In this document: piece by piece, positions 1 through 9,338 of the stretch | How the letters are laid out: every line of letters begins with the position of its first letter | How positions within the stretch are numbered: position 1 is the stretch's first letter | Assembly (NCBI GenBank): GCA_963728825.1 | Contig: CAVSLA010000002.1 | Span: 1-64,000, forward strand | Direction of reading: 5' to 3' | DNA: 64,000 bases | DNA from: CAVREM01 sp963728825 | GTDB taxonomy: Bacteria > Acidobacteriota > Vicinamibacteria > Vicinamibacterales > CAVVIG01 | Notes under the pieces: model-generated | Databases searched by the model: none | What the model saw: the letters and a program-made list of their open reading frames with translations, nothing else | What the model was told of the DNA's origin: nothing | Translations under genes and position numbers: made by a program

Positions 1-2628
1 CCGCAACGTGGTCGCCGGATCGACCCGCACCGCGCGCCACGCAGGTGTCCAGCAAGCCAGTACGGATACGCCTGCCATCAGCGCGATGACGGCCATATAT
101 GTCAGCGGGTCGAGGCGCGATATGCCGAACAGCAGCGTCGTAAGCGCCTGACTCGCCGCGAGAGCGGCGGCCAGCCCGAGTGCGATACCCCACCCTGTCA
201 GGCGCATGCCTTGACGGAGCACCAAGCCGAGAATGCTTCCGCGCGATGCGCCGAGCGCCGAGCGCACACCGATCTCGCGCGTGCGCTCCGCCACGCTGCC
301 GGCGAGCACGCCGTAGATGCCCGCGGCTGCCAGAATCAGCGCCGTGAGCGCGAAGGCCTGGAGAAGAATCAGCGCGAAGCGTCGTCCTGCTTCCGTGCCA
401 GCGAGCAGGTCATCCATCATCGCGACCCGGACAATTGGCTGATCCTTGTCGACCGACCAGATCGCCTGGCGAAGGGCGGGCACCAGGGCGCCTGCATCGC
501 CGTGCGTGCGGACCACCAGAGACATGGCAGCATCCGCGAAACGCCACTGGGCCTCAGTGGTATACACGGCCTCGGATGCGTTCAACGCCAGCGACAGCTG
601 CTTCACATCGCCGACCACACCCACCACTGTGTACAGTGGGCCGTCAGCGGGGCCGATGCGCAAGCGCTGACCGATTGCGTCACGGCCCGGGAGGCGTCGT
701 CTCGCCATCGACTCACTGATCAGCGCCACACGTGGGGCGCCCTCGCGATCACGCTCGTCCAACACGCGTCCGCGCAGCAGTGGAATGCGCATCGTCTCGA
801 TATAGCCAGGGCTCACCGAGTAGCGAAACGAACCCTGCAGCTCGCCGGGGTCGTCCGGTGGCGGGGGATGGAAGTGAACGCCGTACAAATCGAGGTCGCC
901 GCTCATCGGCAACTGGCTCGTGAGGGCGGCCGTCGCGACGCCGGGCACGTTGCGCGCCGCCTCTAGTGACTGCGCGAAGAAGCGCAGCAATGTGGCCGGG
1001 TCCCTCAAGGATCCGGATGTCTGCACCTGGAGGGTGAGCAGGTCCGTCGAATCGAATCCCACCCTGACGGCAAACAGACGCTCGAGGCTTCGCCACAGCA
1101 ATCCCGAGCTCACGAGCAACACCAGCGCCAGCGATACTTCCGCGACGACGAGTGCGCTACGCATCCGATGCTGGCGCCGCGTGGTGCGGGGTGTCGTCTG
1201 TGGCAAGGGGGTGTTCGGATCGCTTCGTGCCGTTCGTAGGGCCGGAATCGCGCCGATGGCCAAGCCGATGAGCGTGACGATGCCAAGCCCGAAGGCGAAC
1301 ACCGTGGTGTCGATGCTGATCGCACCCGCGCGCGGCAGGTTCGGCGGGCTGAGTGCCACCAGCGCGCGTACGCCCACTAGCGCAACGGCGACACTGGCTA
1401 CGCCGCCTAGCACTGCCAGCAGCAGGCTTTCGGTGAGCAACTGTCGGATGAGGCGCCTTCGAGGAGCACCAAGTGCGACGCGCAGCGTGAACTCGTCGCG
1501 CCGGTAGACCGCGCGCGCCAGCAGCAGGTTCGTGACGTTCACGCATGCGATCACCAGCACGAGGATGACCGCGCCGAAACTAATGAGGAGTGTCGGCTTC
1601 ACGTCGCGTGTGACGTCGTCTTGCAGCGAAGTCGTGAGGAATTCCACCCCGCCCCGGTAGGTCGCCGGACGCTGTTCGTCCAGCACGGCCTGTCCGAGCA
1701 GGTTGAGCTCCGTCGTTGCGTGTTCGAGACTCACCCCCGGCCGCAGGCGGCCCACCGTGTGCAGGTGATGCCCCCACGCCCGTCCCTGCGACATGCCGTA
1801 CTGCATCGGCGCCCACAGGTCGGCGGACGGCGCGAGTACATTCTCGAAGTCGCGCGGCATGACCCCGACGACCAGGTAGCTGCTGCCGTCGAGGGTGATC
1901 GGTCGGCCGATGATGCCTGGATCACCACCAAAACGTCGCTGCCAGAGCGCGTCGCTGAGCACGACTACATTTGGGCCGTTCGCTTGATCATCCGAGGCCG
2001 CGAAGGGTCGCCCCAGAACTGGCGACGCCCCCAGCACTTGGAAGTAACTCGCACTGACGCGCTGGCCGTCGAATCGTTCCGGCTGGTCCCGCCCTGTCAG
2101 CGTCGGCTGCCACGGCCTGAAGACGGCAATCTCCTCGAAAGAGCGTGCGCGTTCGACGAGCCCGCGATACATGCCAAACGTTCCATCGGCGCGCAGCCCA
2201 TCGCGCCCGACTTCCCAGATCATGGTGATCCGATCAGCCTCCGGATAGGGCAACGGTTCGAGCAGAATCGGTTTCAACGCGCTGAAGATCGCGGTCGTCG
2301 CCCCGATGCCGAGCGCCAACGTGAGGACCATGAACGCCGTGAATGTCGGCGCAGCGCAAAGGCGTCGCGCAGCATACCGAAGGTCGGCCACGAAGGTGTC
2401 GACGGCGCGTTCCCAACCGTACTCTCGCACCTGCTGGATCGCGCCGGTCACACTCCCGAATTCCTGTCGCGCGGCGCGGCGCGCGTCATCGGGCGAGAGT
2501 CCGCGAGCAAGGTGAGCGGCGGTGGCCCGATCGAGGTAGTCCTGCACTTCGTCGACAACGTCCCGATCGGCCGCTGCCGGATTGGTGAGCGTGCGAAGGC
2601 CACGCGTCAGGTGACGCCAGAACCACAT
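1..2628 (-). CDS. ADOP-family ABC transporter permease (FtsX/MacB-like), 3' end cut by window edge
   Basis: This gene reads leftward from an ATG at 2628 and stays open for 876 codons to the window edge. The last visible residues are DPATTLR, the usual end of this family, so only a few residues are missing. The N-terminus carries the short helical region typical of the acidobacterial duplicated orphan permeases (MWFWRHLTRG..., residues 1-85). The first membrane segment follows around 95 (FMVLTLALGIGATTAIF), then a MacB-like periplasmic domain, FtsX segments, and a second copy of the same unit. Members are integral inner-membrane proteins. Their substrate is unknown and there is no ATPase gene beside this one. 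It starts 4 bp after the PadR stop, so the two are almost certainly one operon. An alternative would be a MacB-type macrolide/lipoprotein exporter, but the cognate ATPase is absent. Confidence 0.9.
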   Translation of the reverse strand, partial: MWFWRHLTRGLRTLTNPAAADRDVVDEVQDYLDRATAAHLARGLSPDDARRAARQEFGSVTGAIQQVREYGWERAVDTFVADLRYAARRLCAAPTFTAFMVLTLALGIGATTAIFSALKPILLEPLPYPEADRITMIWEVGRDGLRADGTFGMYRGLVERARSFEEIAVFRPWQPTLTGRDQPERFDGQRVSASYFQVLGASPVLGRPFAASDDQANGPNVVVLSDALWQRRFGGDPGIIGRPITLDGSSYLVVGVMPRDFENVLAPSADLWAPMQYGMSQGRAWGHHLHTVGRLRPGVSLEHATTELNLLGQAVLDEQRPATYRGGVEFLTTSLQDDVTRDVKPTLLISFGAVILVLVIACVNVTNLLLARAVYRRDEFTLRVALGAPRRRLIRQLLTESLLLAVLGGVASVAVALVGVRALVALSPPNLPRAGAISIDTTVFAFGLGIVTLIGLAIGAIPALRTARSDPNTPLPQTTPRTTRRQHRMRSALVVAEVSLALVLLVSSGLLWRSLERLFAVRVGFDSTDLLTLQVQTSGSLRDPATLLRFFAQSLEAARNVPGVATAALTSQLPMSGDLDLYGVHFHPPPPDDPGELQGSFRYSVSPGYIETMRIPLLRGRVLDERDREGAPRVALISESMARRRLPGRDAIGQRLRIGPADGPLYTVVGVVGDVKQLSLALNASEAVYTTEAQWRFADAAMSLVVRTHGDAGALVPALRQAIWSVDKDQPIVRVAMMDDLLAGTEAGRRFALILLQAFALTALILAAAGIYGVLAGSVAERTREIGVRSALGASRGSILGLVLRQGMRLTGWGIALGLAAALAASQALTTLLFGISRLDPLTYMAVIALMAGVSVLACWTPAWRAVRVDPATTLR

Positions 2629-2632
2629 GGGA

Positions 2633-2968
2633 CTAGCCCTCGGCTTTCAAGAGCCGCGCGATGGCGGACGCCCGACGCGCCCAATCCGCGCTTTCGATCT
2701 CGAGCTGCTTCCGACCGGCGCGGGTGAGCGTGTAGAACTTCGCACGACGGGAATGTGCCGTCTGACGCCACTCCGAGTCGAGCCATCCCGCGCGCTCCAG
2801 GCGTTGCAGAGCCGTGAGGAGCGACCCGGGATTCACCTTGAAAACGCCGCGGGAGATCTGCTCGACCCGTCGCGCAATGCCAAAACCGTGCATCGGGTCC
2901 AAGCTCAGCGTCTTCAGAATCAGCATGTCGAGCGTGCCCTGAATGACGTCGGTATTCTGGTGGTCCAT
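2633..2968 (-). CDS. PadR family transcriptional regulator
   Basis: The protein has 111 residues, the usual size for the short PadR type. The winged-helix core is clear: GTLDMLILKTL (residues 10-20), then MHGFGIARRVEQ, GSLLTALQRLERAGWL and the RRAKFYTLTRAGRKQL wing, followed by a C-terminal dimerisation helix. PadR proteins are DNA-binding repressors that often control the gene next door. Here the ADOP permease follows by 4 bp, so the pair is probably co-transcribed and autoregulated. An inverted-repeat operator candidate overlapping a TTGACA box lies 30-80 bp upstream. The usual G-S-L-Y-P-A-L motif reads G-S-L-L-T-A-L here, a small departure from the two other PadR genes in this window. Confidence 0.93.
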   Translation of the reverse strand: MDHQNTDVIQGTLDMLILKTLSLDPMHGFGIARRVEQISRGVFKVNPGSLLTALQRLERAGWLDSEWRQTAHSRRAKFYTLTRAGRKQLEIESADWARRASAIARLLKAEG

Positions 2969-2997
2969 CAGATGCTCCGGTGCAGTGTTTCCTGAGA

Positions 2998-3047
2998 AGC
3001 GTATGGCCTCTCATCTTGATTGTCAAGATGTGTCTGTCAAGATGAGA
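2998..3047 (-). promoter_or_regulatory. promoter with nested inverted-repeat operator upstream of PadR-ADOP
   Basis: An 11-bp perfect inverted repeat (TCTCATCTTGA at 3009-3019, its complement at 3037-3047) encloses a shorter one, CATCTTGA-TTG-TCAAGATG, at 3012-3030. The word TCAAGATG or its complement therefore occurs three times. On the minus strand a TTGACA hexamer (3026-3021) lies 17 bp from TACGCT (3003-2998), a plausible -35/-10 pair. A regulator bound here would cover the promoter. PadR autoregulation is inferred from position only. Confidence 0.7.
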
Positions 3048-3092
3048 TCAGTCGGGGGGCAAGTAGGGTAACGCCCGCGTCTACGCGGCCGG

Positions 3093-3110
3093 CGGGTCCA
3101 AAAGGACCCG
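3093..3110. repeat. short palindromic element CGGGTCC-AAAA-GGACCCG
   Basis: A 7-bp perfect stem with an AAAA loop sits between the divergent PadR and kinase genes. The same core, GGGTCC-N4-GGACCC, recurs twice near 20.9 kb, so this looks like a dispersed REP-like element rather than a gene-specific site. There is no T-run, so it is not a classical terminator. The rest of 3048-3258 shows nothing else clear. Confidence 0.6.
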
Positions 3111-3258
3111 TCCCCCTGTCATCCAGGCGGAGGCAGTTATTCGCCGCGCAAAGCCGGGGCTGATCGGTTCTCACTCCAGTTGAACGATGCGGAAGAAAAC
3201 TGATCAGCTGCGGTCCTCTACAGACCACAGACGTCCCGCGGCCAGGTGAAGGCGGGGC

Positions 3259-3264
3259 TATAAT
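3259..3264 (+). promoter_or_regulatory. TATAAT -10 box of the Ser/Thr kinase gene
   Basis: A perfect TATAAT lies 35 bp before the kinase ATG. I see no good -35 hexamer at the expected distance. The sequence after the box (TATAATTTCGGCC) closely matches the one before the TetR gene at 52654 (TATAATTTCGCCC). Confidence 0.5.
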
Positions 3265-3299
3265 TTCGGCCGCGGCTGTCACTTGACTCAGATTCGACG

Positions 3300-6119
3300 A
3301 TGATTTCTGACGCGAGGGCGCTGTTCCGCGAGCTGGCCGATCGCTCACCCGCCGAGCGTGAAGAGTATTACGTACGCCAGGGCGTGCCGGCCACGCTCCG
3401 CGCAGAAGTCGAATCACTCTTGCGGTTCGACGGGGAGACCGGCGGCACCATTCGTGGGCGCGTGGCCGCCGCCGCCGACGCCGTGCTCGCTAACGGGGCC
3501 GATCGAGACTGTGACCTGACTGCTCCGGCGGCCGCCGGCGATATGATCGGCCAAGCGTTGCCAGCCGGGATCCGCCTCGGTCCCTACGTCATCGACTCGC
3601 TCATCGGGGCCGGGGGCATGGGTGAGGTCTACCGGGCACACGACGCGCGGCTTGACCGCGCGGTCGCCATCAAGGTCCTCGCGCCCGGCATCGCTGCGCC
3701 TGAGCGAGTACAGCGGTTCGAGCAGGAGGCACGGGCCGCATCCGCGCTGAATCACCCAAACATCTTGACGATTCACGACGTTGGCCGCGAGCGCGACGTC
3801 GCGTACTTCGCGATGGAATGGGTCGATGGTCAGACGCTGCGGCACCTCATGGGCTCGGGGCCGGTCCCGCTTCGGCGAACGCTGCACATCGCGCAGCAGA
3901 TCGCCAACGGACTCGCGAAGGCGCATGCCCGCGGCATCGTGCACCGCGATCTCAAGCCAGAGAACGTGATGATCACGGCCGACGATCTCGTGAAGATCGT
4001 CGATTTCGGGATCGCCAAGCTCGGTGCGCCGGCAGGAGCAGTCGGCGTGACCGCTACGGATTCGACGGTCGCTCGCCTGCACGATTCTGAAGCCAGCGTC
4101 CTGATGGGCACGGTTGGCTACATGTCGCCCGAACAGGCGAGCGGAGGTCTGGTGGACTACCGGTCCGACCAGTTCGCGCTTGGCGTGCTGATTTACGAGC
4201 TCGTCACCCGCACGCGTCCGTTCGAGCGTGCGACGACGGCGGAGACGTTGGCGGCCACGATCGAGTGTGAACCAACGCCGATCGAGGCGTTGAGCGGGCA
4301 GGTATCGCCGCATCTCGCCGCGGTCGTGGCGCGCTGCCTGGCCCGGGATCCGGCGGACCGGTACGAATCCACGCGCGATCTCGCGCGCGACCTGAAGGCC
4401 ATCGCCGACTCCTCGTCGAGACCGGTCGTCTCGTCGGCGGCGAAGCTGACGTTCGTCTCTCGCCGCGTCGTGCTATCCGTTGCAACCGTGCTTCTCGGTG
4501 CGGCGGTGTCGATGATGGCGTGGTTCTGGCGCGAACCGGGACCCGCCTCTGTTCAGCAAGGGCGTCCGTTGGTCGCCATCCGTCCGTTCAGGAGCCTGTC
4601 GACCGACCCGGCACAGAGCTACTACGCCGCCGGGATCACCGAGGAGATCCGCGGGCAGCTGTCACAGGTCTCCTCGCTGCGGCTCCTGAGCCGAACTGCG
4701 CTCGACGGATTCAATGAAACGGATGCGGGAACAATCGTGCGCGCGCTCGGCGTCACCAATTTCGTAGATGGCAGCGTACGCATTGACGGCAATCGCGTGC
4801 GCATCACGGCAGAACTGATCGACGCCGCGACACACGAGACGCGGTGGTCCAATCACTACGATCGCGGGCTCGCCGACATGCTCAGCGTGCAGGGCGACGT
4901 CGCCCTGCAGATCGCAGGCGCGCTGCAGGCCAACCTCTCTGCCGATGAGCGCAAGCGGCTGGAAAGGCTCCCGACGGCCAATCCCCAGGCCTACGCGCTG
5001 TATCTTCAGGCCCAGCAGATGTCATCGGGCGACCGCGGCCAGAACACGGCCGCTATCGAGTTGCTGCGAACGGCGCTCACGCTCGATCCGTCGTTTGCGC
5101 TGGCGCGGGCCCGTCTCGCACACCGACTGCTTTTTCTGGGGTCTTACGACGATCCGGCGTACCTGCTCAAGGGAATCGGCGAAGCGGAGGCGGCGCTGCG
5201 CACCGATCCATCGGTGGCGTACGCGCACGTGGCGCTGGCAACGGGCTACGCGATGAGGGGTATGCTCGCACAGGCGAGGCAGGCGTTTCTGCGCGCCCTG
5301 GAACTCGATCCCAACCACGTTGTCGCGATGTACAACCTGTCGCTGCTCGTCGAAGCCTCGGTCGCGCGCTTTGACGACTCCCTCTACTGGGCGCGCCGCG
5401 GGTTCGAGCTCTCGGGGAGACAAGCAAACGACTACTACCACCTCGGGGTCACGCTCATCAACCTCCGCGAAGACCAATTGGCCTACCGGTGGCTGCTCGA
5501 CGCCGAACGCCGCTATCCGACATTTCATCGGATCCAGGCCGCGCTGGCCATCCTCGAGCTGGAAATGGGACGAGTGGGCGAAGCGGTCCAGCGGACGGCT
5601 CGCGCGCTCGCGCGGCAGGTGCCGAACGAAGAAGCGAAGTTCCTAAGGGCCGACGTCGCGTTCATCGCCGGCTCGGACGATCTGAGTCCGGCGCTCGAGG
5701 CGCTGATCGAGAATGCGCCATCCAACTCTCTGCATGTTCCCGAATCGGTGCGTCTCCGCTACGCGTTCGTGCTCGGACACAAGGGAGACGAGAGGGCACG
5801 TTGGTTCCTCGACGAGGCCGAGCGGATCGCGCGTGAGAAGGTCGATCAGGGAGACGAGTCGTCGTTCTTGCGCATCGAACTCGCGGCGGCTGCCCTGCTG
5901 CGCCGGAACCAAGCCGAAGCGCTCGAGTGGGTATCGCGCGCATACGATGCGGGATTGCGCGACCACGCAATGCTCGACCTCGATCCGATCTTCGCGCCAC
6001 TCCGTGACGAGCCGCGCTTCCGCGAGCTCCTCGAGCGGATGCGCCAGGACGTCGCCGCGCAGCGCGCCCGGGCGCGCCAGCGTGGCTTGCTGACGCTCGA
6101 CTCGCTGATCGGCTCTTGA
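3300..6119 (+). CDS. transmembrane serine/threonine protein kinase with TPR-containing extracytoplasmic region
   Basis: The protein has 939 residues. The Hanks-type kinase domain spans about 95-375. It has a glycine loop GAGGMG at 103-108, the VAIK lysine at 125, HRDLKPEN at 215-222, DFG at 235 and the MSPEQA activation-segment end. A single membrane helix follows at about 388-411. Next comes a TolB/FlgO-like domain (PLVAIRPFRSLS...YYAAGITEEI, 425-545), then a long TPR-like helical region to the C-terminus. The kinase faces the cytoplasm. This architecture is common in Acidobacteriota and is thought to pass on sensory information, but the ligand and targets are unknown. A TATAAT box lies 35 bp upstream. 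A truncated TIGR03435 gene starts at the overlapping stop codon. Confidence 0.95.
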   Translation: MISDARALFRELADRSPAEREEYYVRQGVPATLRAEVESLLRFDGETGGTIRGRVAAAADAVLANGADRDCDLTAPAAAGDMIGQALPAGIRLGPYVIDSLIGAGGMGEVYRAHDARLDRAVAIKVLAPGIAAPERVQRFEQEARAASALNHPNILTIHDVGRERDVAYFAMEWVDGQTLRHLMGSGPVPLRRTLHIAQQIANGLAKAHARGIVHRDLKPENVMITADDLVKIVDFGIAKLGAPAGAVGVTATDSTVARLHDSEASVLMGTVGYMSPEQASGGLVDYRSDQFALGVLIYELVTRTRPFERATTAETLAATIECEPTPIEALSGQVSPHLAAVVARCLARDPADRYESTRDLARDLKAIADSSSRPVVSSAAKLTFVSRRVVLSVATVLLGAAVSMMAWFWREPGPASVQQGRPLVAIRPFRSLSTDPAQSYYAAGITEEIRGQLSQVSSLRLLSRTALDGFNETDAGTIVRALGVTNFVDGSVRIDGNRVRITAELIDAATHETRWSNHYDRGLADMLSVQGDVALQIAGALQANLSADERKRLERLPTANPQAYALYLQAQQMSSGDRGQNTAAIELLRTALTLDPSFALARARLAHRLLFLGSYDDPAYLLKGIGEAEAALRTDPSVAYAHVALATGYAMRGMLAQARQAFLRALELDPNHVVAMYNLSLLVEASVARFDDSLYWARRGFELSGRQANDYYHLGVTLINLREDQLAYRWLLDAERRYPTFHRIQAALAILELEMGRVGEAVQRTARALARQVPNEEAKFLRADVAFIAGSDDLSPALEALIENAPSNSLHVPESVRLRYAFVLGHKGDERARWFLDEAERIAREKVDQGDESSFLRIELAAAALLRRNQAEALEWVSRAYDAGLRDHAMLDLDPIFAPLRDEPRFRELLERMRQDVAAQRARARQRGLLTLDSLIGS

Positions 6120-6643
6120 ACGTGAACGGACATGATTCGCACATGCTTCTTGGAAGCAGCAGCCAGCCGTCGCAGACTCCAGGGGCTGTCCTGTCTGTCA
6201 TCAAACCGAACAAATCAGGCACACTCGGCAGTCGATTCAGCGTCCCGCTCCGAGGGCGGTTCATCGCAACCAACGTCACGATCAGTGAACTCATCTCGGC
6301 AGCACACGGCGGAGTATTTCCACTGCGCGACGATCAGATCGTCGGAGGCCCAGCATGGCTTCGCTCGGAACGCTTCGACGTCGAAGCGAAGCTCGATGTG
6401 GGTGACGAGTCGAAGCCGGACGAGTTCATCGAGCCGGAACATGATGCTGTCGTTTCGAACGCGTTCGCACTGGTCCGTGCCGTACTGTCGGAACGATTCG
6501 GCCTCGTGGTTCGCCGCACCACCAGAGAAGGTTCGGTGTACGCCCTGACGCGCGCTCGTCGGAATCGGTTAAGGCTGGAATCTCAGCGCGGACCGATTCC
6601 AGTCGTCGTCATTGAGCGGGTCACGCGTCCGATACCGAACTAG
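6116..6643 (+). CDS. TIGR03435-family protein, internally deleted
   Basis: The 175-residue product resembles the TIGR03435 family of soil Acidobacteriota. Recognisable blocks are VIKPNKSG (28-35), GRFIATNVTISELISAAHG, IVGGPAWLRSERFDVEAK and VLSERFGLVVRRTTRE. It then passes directly from YALTRA to LRLESQRGPIPVVVIERVTRPIPN, which is the usual family C-terminus. Known members are roughly 250-300 residues, so 80-100 residues between these blocks appear to be missing without loss of frame. There is no signal peptide. The TTG start overlaps the kinase stop codon, and a GTG at 6122 is another option. The family role is unknown and this copy may be non-functional. Confidence 0.6.
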   Translation: MNVNGHDSHMLLGSSSQPSQTPGAVLSVIKPNKSGTLGSRFSVPLRGRFIATNVTISELISAAHGGVFPLRDDQIVGGPAWLRSERFDVEAKLDVGDESKPDEFIEPEHDAVVSNAFALVRAVLSERFGLVVRRTTREGSVYALTRARRNRLRLESQRGPIPVVVIERVTRPIPN

Positions 6644-6720
6644 CCTTTACGCGGTGCCACAACGCACGGCACCCTGGCCCCTTCGCGGGGCGGACCTCCC
6701 GCCTTCGCGGCCCTTCGCCG

Positions 6721-9183
6721 TCATTGCACGATGGCCGACCAGGCGGCGAAGTCGGTAATTAAATGGTTCGTCACGGTGAAGCTGAGCGGAGTGAGCGGCT
6801 GGAGGGTGAAGCCGCTGCCGCCGCCGCCGACGGGCGGCCAGGACTTGGTCCACTGGGGAGTCGGCGCGCCGGAGAAGGCGACCGGGACGCTGCCCCAACC
6901 GGCGGCGCCGGTCAGCGCCACGTCGGCCTTCCCGTCCGCATTGAAGTCGCCCACGATCGGCTTCACGTTCGCCGTCGTCGCCCAGATCGCGAAGTCGCCG
7001 ACGAACGGATTCTTGATGTCGAACCCCGCACCATTGCTGACCGCGACCGGCAGCGTGTTCCAGCCGACGACCCCGGTGAGCGCGATGTCGGAGGCGCCGA
7101 GGCCGTCGAAATCGCCAACCAGCGGGATGGCTCCGGATGAGGCCGACCAGCCGGCAAACTGGTCCACCGGGGCGTTCACGACACTGAACGAGCCGGTGCC
7201 GTTGAAGGACAGCAGCATCGGCACCGATCCCCAGCCGGACGGTCCGGTGAGCGCGAGGTCGGTGACGCGATCGTTGTTGAAGTCGCCGGTCAGCAGCTTG
7301 ACGTTCGGCAGCGTAATCCAGGTCCCGAACTCGCCGCCGTTGATGTCACTGACCGCGAACGTCCCGTCGCCGTTCGAGGCGGCGAGGCCGATCAGGAGCG
7401 AGGCCGGCAGCAGCACCGCGATGTCGGTGCGGCCGTCGCCGGTGAACTCTCCGGCGACGACGGTCGCCCGTGCGACCGCGGCCTTGACGCCGAGCATGTT
7501 CCCGAGGCTTTCGATGGTTTCACCGAAGATGCCTGGCATGCCGCGCCTGCCCCAGGCAATGGCGATGCCGTTGAACCCGGGCGCGCCGATGAGCGCGATG
7601 TCCGAGACGCCGTCGTTGTCGAAGTCGCCGACCAGCCTCCGGTTATCCGGGTTCGCGGCGATGCTGTGGAACATGGCGGTCGGGTTGTCGACGACGGTAA
7701 ACGTGCCGTTGCCATTCGAGAGCGCCAACGGAATCCCGGTGAACGACAGACCGCCGACCAGCGCGATGTCGGTGTCGCCGTCGCCGTCGAAGTCGCCGGT
7801 GAGCTTCGAAACCCCGCGCGACGAGGCGAGGGTCGCGAACGTGGTGGATGGGGAATTCGTTACGTTGAACGAGCCGTCGCCGTTCGAGAATGCGACCGGG
7901 ATCGAGCCCCAGCCCGCGACCGCCGTCAGCGCGATGTCGGTTTTGCGATCGTTATTGAAATCGCCGGCCAGCTTCAACGCGCCAGGCCGGCAGCCGGTCA
8001 TCGCCGGCACGATGCCGTAGGCGCTGAGGATGCACTCGAGGCCGGTGAAGCTCTTGCCGCGCGCATTCCACGCCGTCCGGAACGTAAAGATGTTCGCCGG
8101 GCCGTTGTCGATCTCCCGGTCGAAGATGCGGAACACGGTCGACTCCTCGCCGGCCACCGTGTCGTGCCCCTCGAACCCCTGCGCGGCGTTGCCGACCGCA
8201 TCGACCAGGTCCCAGAGCGACGCGGCGATGAAGTCCTCGACCATTGCCGGCGTGATCGTCCCCGCCTGGCTGCTGCCGAACCCCACTACCGAGCACGCGC
8301 GCGGCGATTCGATGGACCCCGTTGCGGTGGGGGCGAACCCGTCCAGCGACGGTTCGGCGGCATAGGCTCGCCGCACGGCGTGCACGTAGTACGCGGCAAA
8401 CGCCTCGGTCCACGCGTATTCCGGGCTGTTGATCAGGGTTCCACCGGACGTCAGCCGCATCGCACAGCCGTCGTGCACGCTGGCCCACGCGCTGGCGCTA
8501 CTGATGTGGTGCTGCAGGACGTGTGCGTACTCATGCAGCACAACCAGGTCCGAAAACATCCGCGACTGCTGGATCATGATCGTGTTCGTACTGGCATTGA
8601 AGTAGGTGGCCGTTCCCGGGTCGCCCCACGACGTCGGCTGGACGTTGGCCTGCGGAATGGTGTCGGTTTCCGCCGGGTCGCGGCGGGCGACGGCGTATTC
8701 GTAGGCGAACTGCGCCGCGTTGGCGACGTTGAAGAAGCGGGTGACGCCCGGGTCGGTGAAGCTGGCCGAGAAGTCGAGCACCGACCCGACGGAGCTCGAG
8801 CCGAGCACCAGCATCGGGCCGCTGTCCGGGGGACTCGCGTACCAGGCGCCGAAGTGCAGGTCGACGGGGTAGACGATGACGGCGTCGTTGGTCGCGTAGA
8901 CCCGCACCGAGTAGGTGCCGTTGCTGCGGCCGTCGGTAAACGTGAAACGGCCGGCCGAGTTGGTCCGCACGCTTCCGGCGGAGCCCCAGTTGACGTCGAA
9001 GATGCCTGGACCCTTGTACCAGATCTCGACGACGGCATTGCGGATCGGCATCAGCCCGGCCACATCGGCGTAGCGGAAAGTGCCGGTCACGACCGTCGCT
9101 TCCGCCGGCAGCGCGCACAACACCGCCAGCACGGCCCCCATCACCCAACGTCCCGCCCCGCCGAAGCGACCTGCGACCTTCAT
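6721..9183 (-). CDS. secreted HEXXH putative metalloprotease with FG-GAP/VCBS-type repeats
   Basis: The 820-residue protein starts with a signal peptide (MKVAGRFGGAGRWVMGAVLA..., cleavage near 30). The N-terminal half carries a small Ig/Cna-B-like segment and then HEYAH near residue 217, inside the hydrophobic context expected of a zincin HEXXH helix. A third zinc ligand may lie in the downstream EAFAAYYVHAV segment. The C-terminal half (from about 405) is a run of six to seven repeats with the pattern GDFNNDRxTDIALTG...W.S.PVAxSNGxGxF, the Ca-binding D-x-D/N-x-D loops of FG-GAP/VCBS beta-propellers. This suggests an exported enzyme or adhesin. The family of the catalytic half is not recognised and proteolysis is inferred from the motif only. 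It is transcribed alone. Confidence 0.85.
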   Translation of the reverse strand: MKVAGRFGGAGRWVMGAVLAVLCALPAEATVVTGTFRYADVAGLMPIRNAVVEIWYKGPGIFDVNWGSAGSVRTNSAGRFTFTDGRSNGTYSVRVYATNDAVIVYPVDLHFGAWYASPPDSGPMLVLGSSSVGSVLDFSASFTDPGVTRFFNVANAAQFAYEYAVARRDPAETDTIPQANVQPTSWGDPGTATYFNASTNTIMIQQSRMFSDLVVLHEYAHVLQHHISSASAWASVHDGCAMRLTSGGTLINSPEYAWTEAFAAYYVHAVRRAYAAEPSLDGFAPTATGSIESPRACSVVGFGSSQAGTITPAMVEDFIAASLWDLVDAVGNAAQGFEGHDTVAGEESTVFRIFDREIDNGPANIFTFRTAWNARGKSFTGLECILSAYGIVPAMTGCRPGALKLAGDFNNDRKTDIALTAVAGWGSIPVAFSNGDGSFNVTNSPSTTFATLASSRGVSKLTGDFDGDGDTDIALVGGLSFTGIPLALSNGNGTFTVVDNPTAMFHSIAANPDNRRLVGDFDNDGVSDIALIGAPGFNGIAIAWGRRGMPGIFGETIESLGNMLGVKAAVARATVVAGEFTGDGRTDIAVLLPASLLIGLAASNGDGTFAVSDINGGEFGTWITLPNVKLLTGDFNNDRVTDLALTGPSGWGSVPMLLSFNGTGSFSVVNAPVDQFAGWSASSGAIPLVGDFDGLGASDIALTGVVGWNTLPVAVSNGAGFDIKNPFVGDFAIWATTANVKPIVGDFNADGKADVALTGAAGWGSVPVAFSGAPTPQWTKSWPPVGGGGSGFTLQPLTPLSFTVTNHLITDFAAWSAIVQ

Positions 9184-9338
9184 TCGACCCCTCCCGGCCG
9201 GTCGGGTGACCGGCGCTCAGGGGTAAAGGCGCAAACGGGGCGCAAAGTCCCTCACGCCCGCCGAGAACGCGGAAACTAAAGGGTTCAGGAACATCCGCAG
9301 GTGACCTGGGCGGTCAGCGTGGCGTTTACAATTTGGAC

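Noticed and set aside
1621..2727. Long open frame of 368 codons on the + strand
   Set aside because: It lies antisense to the ADOP permease, is rich in Arg, His and Pro with no domain, and the minus strand gives a clear family match across the same bases.
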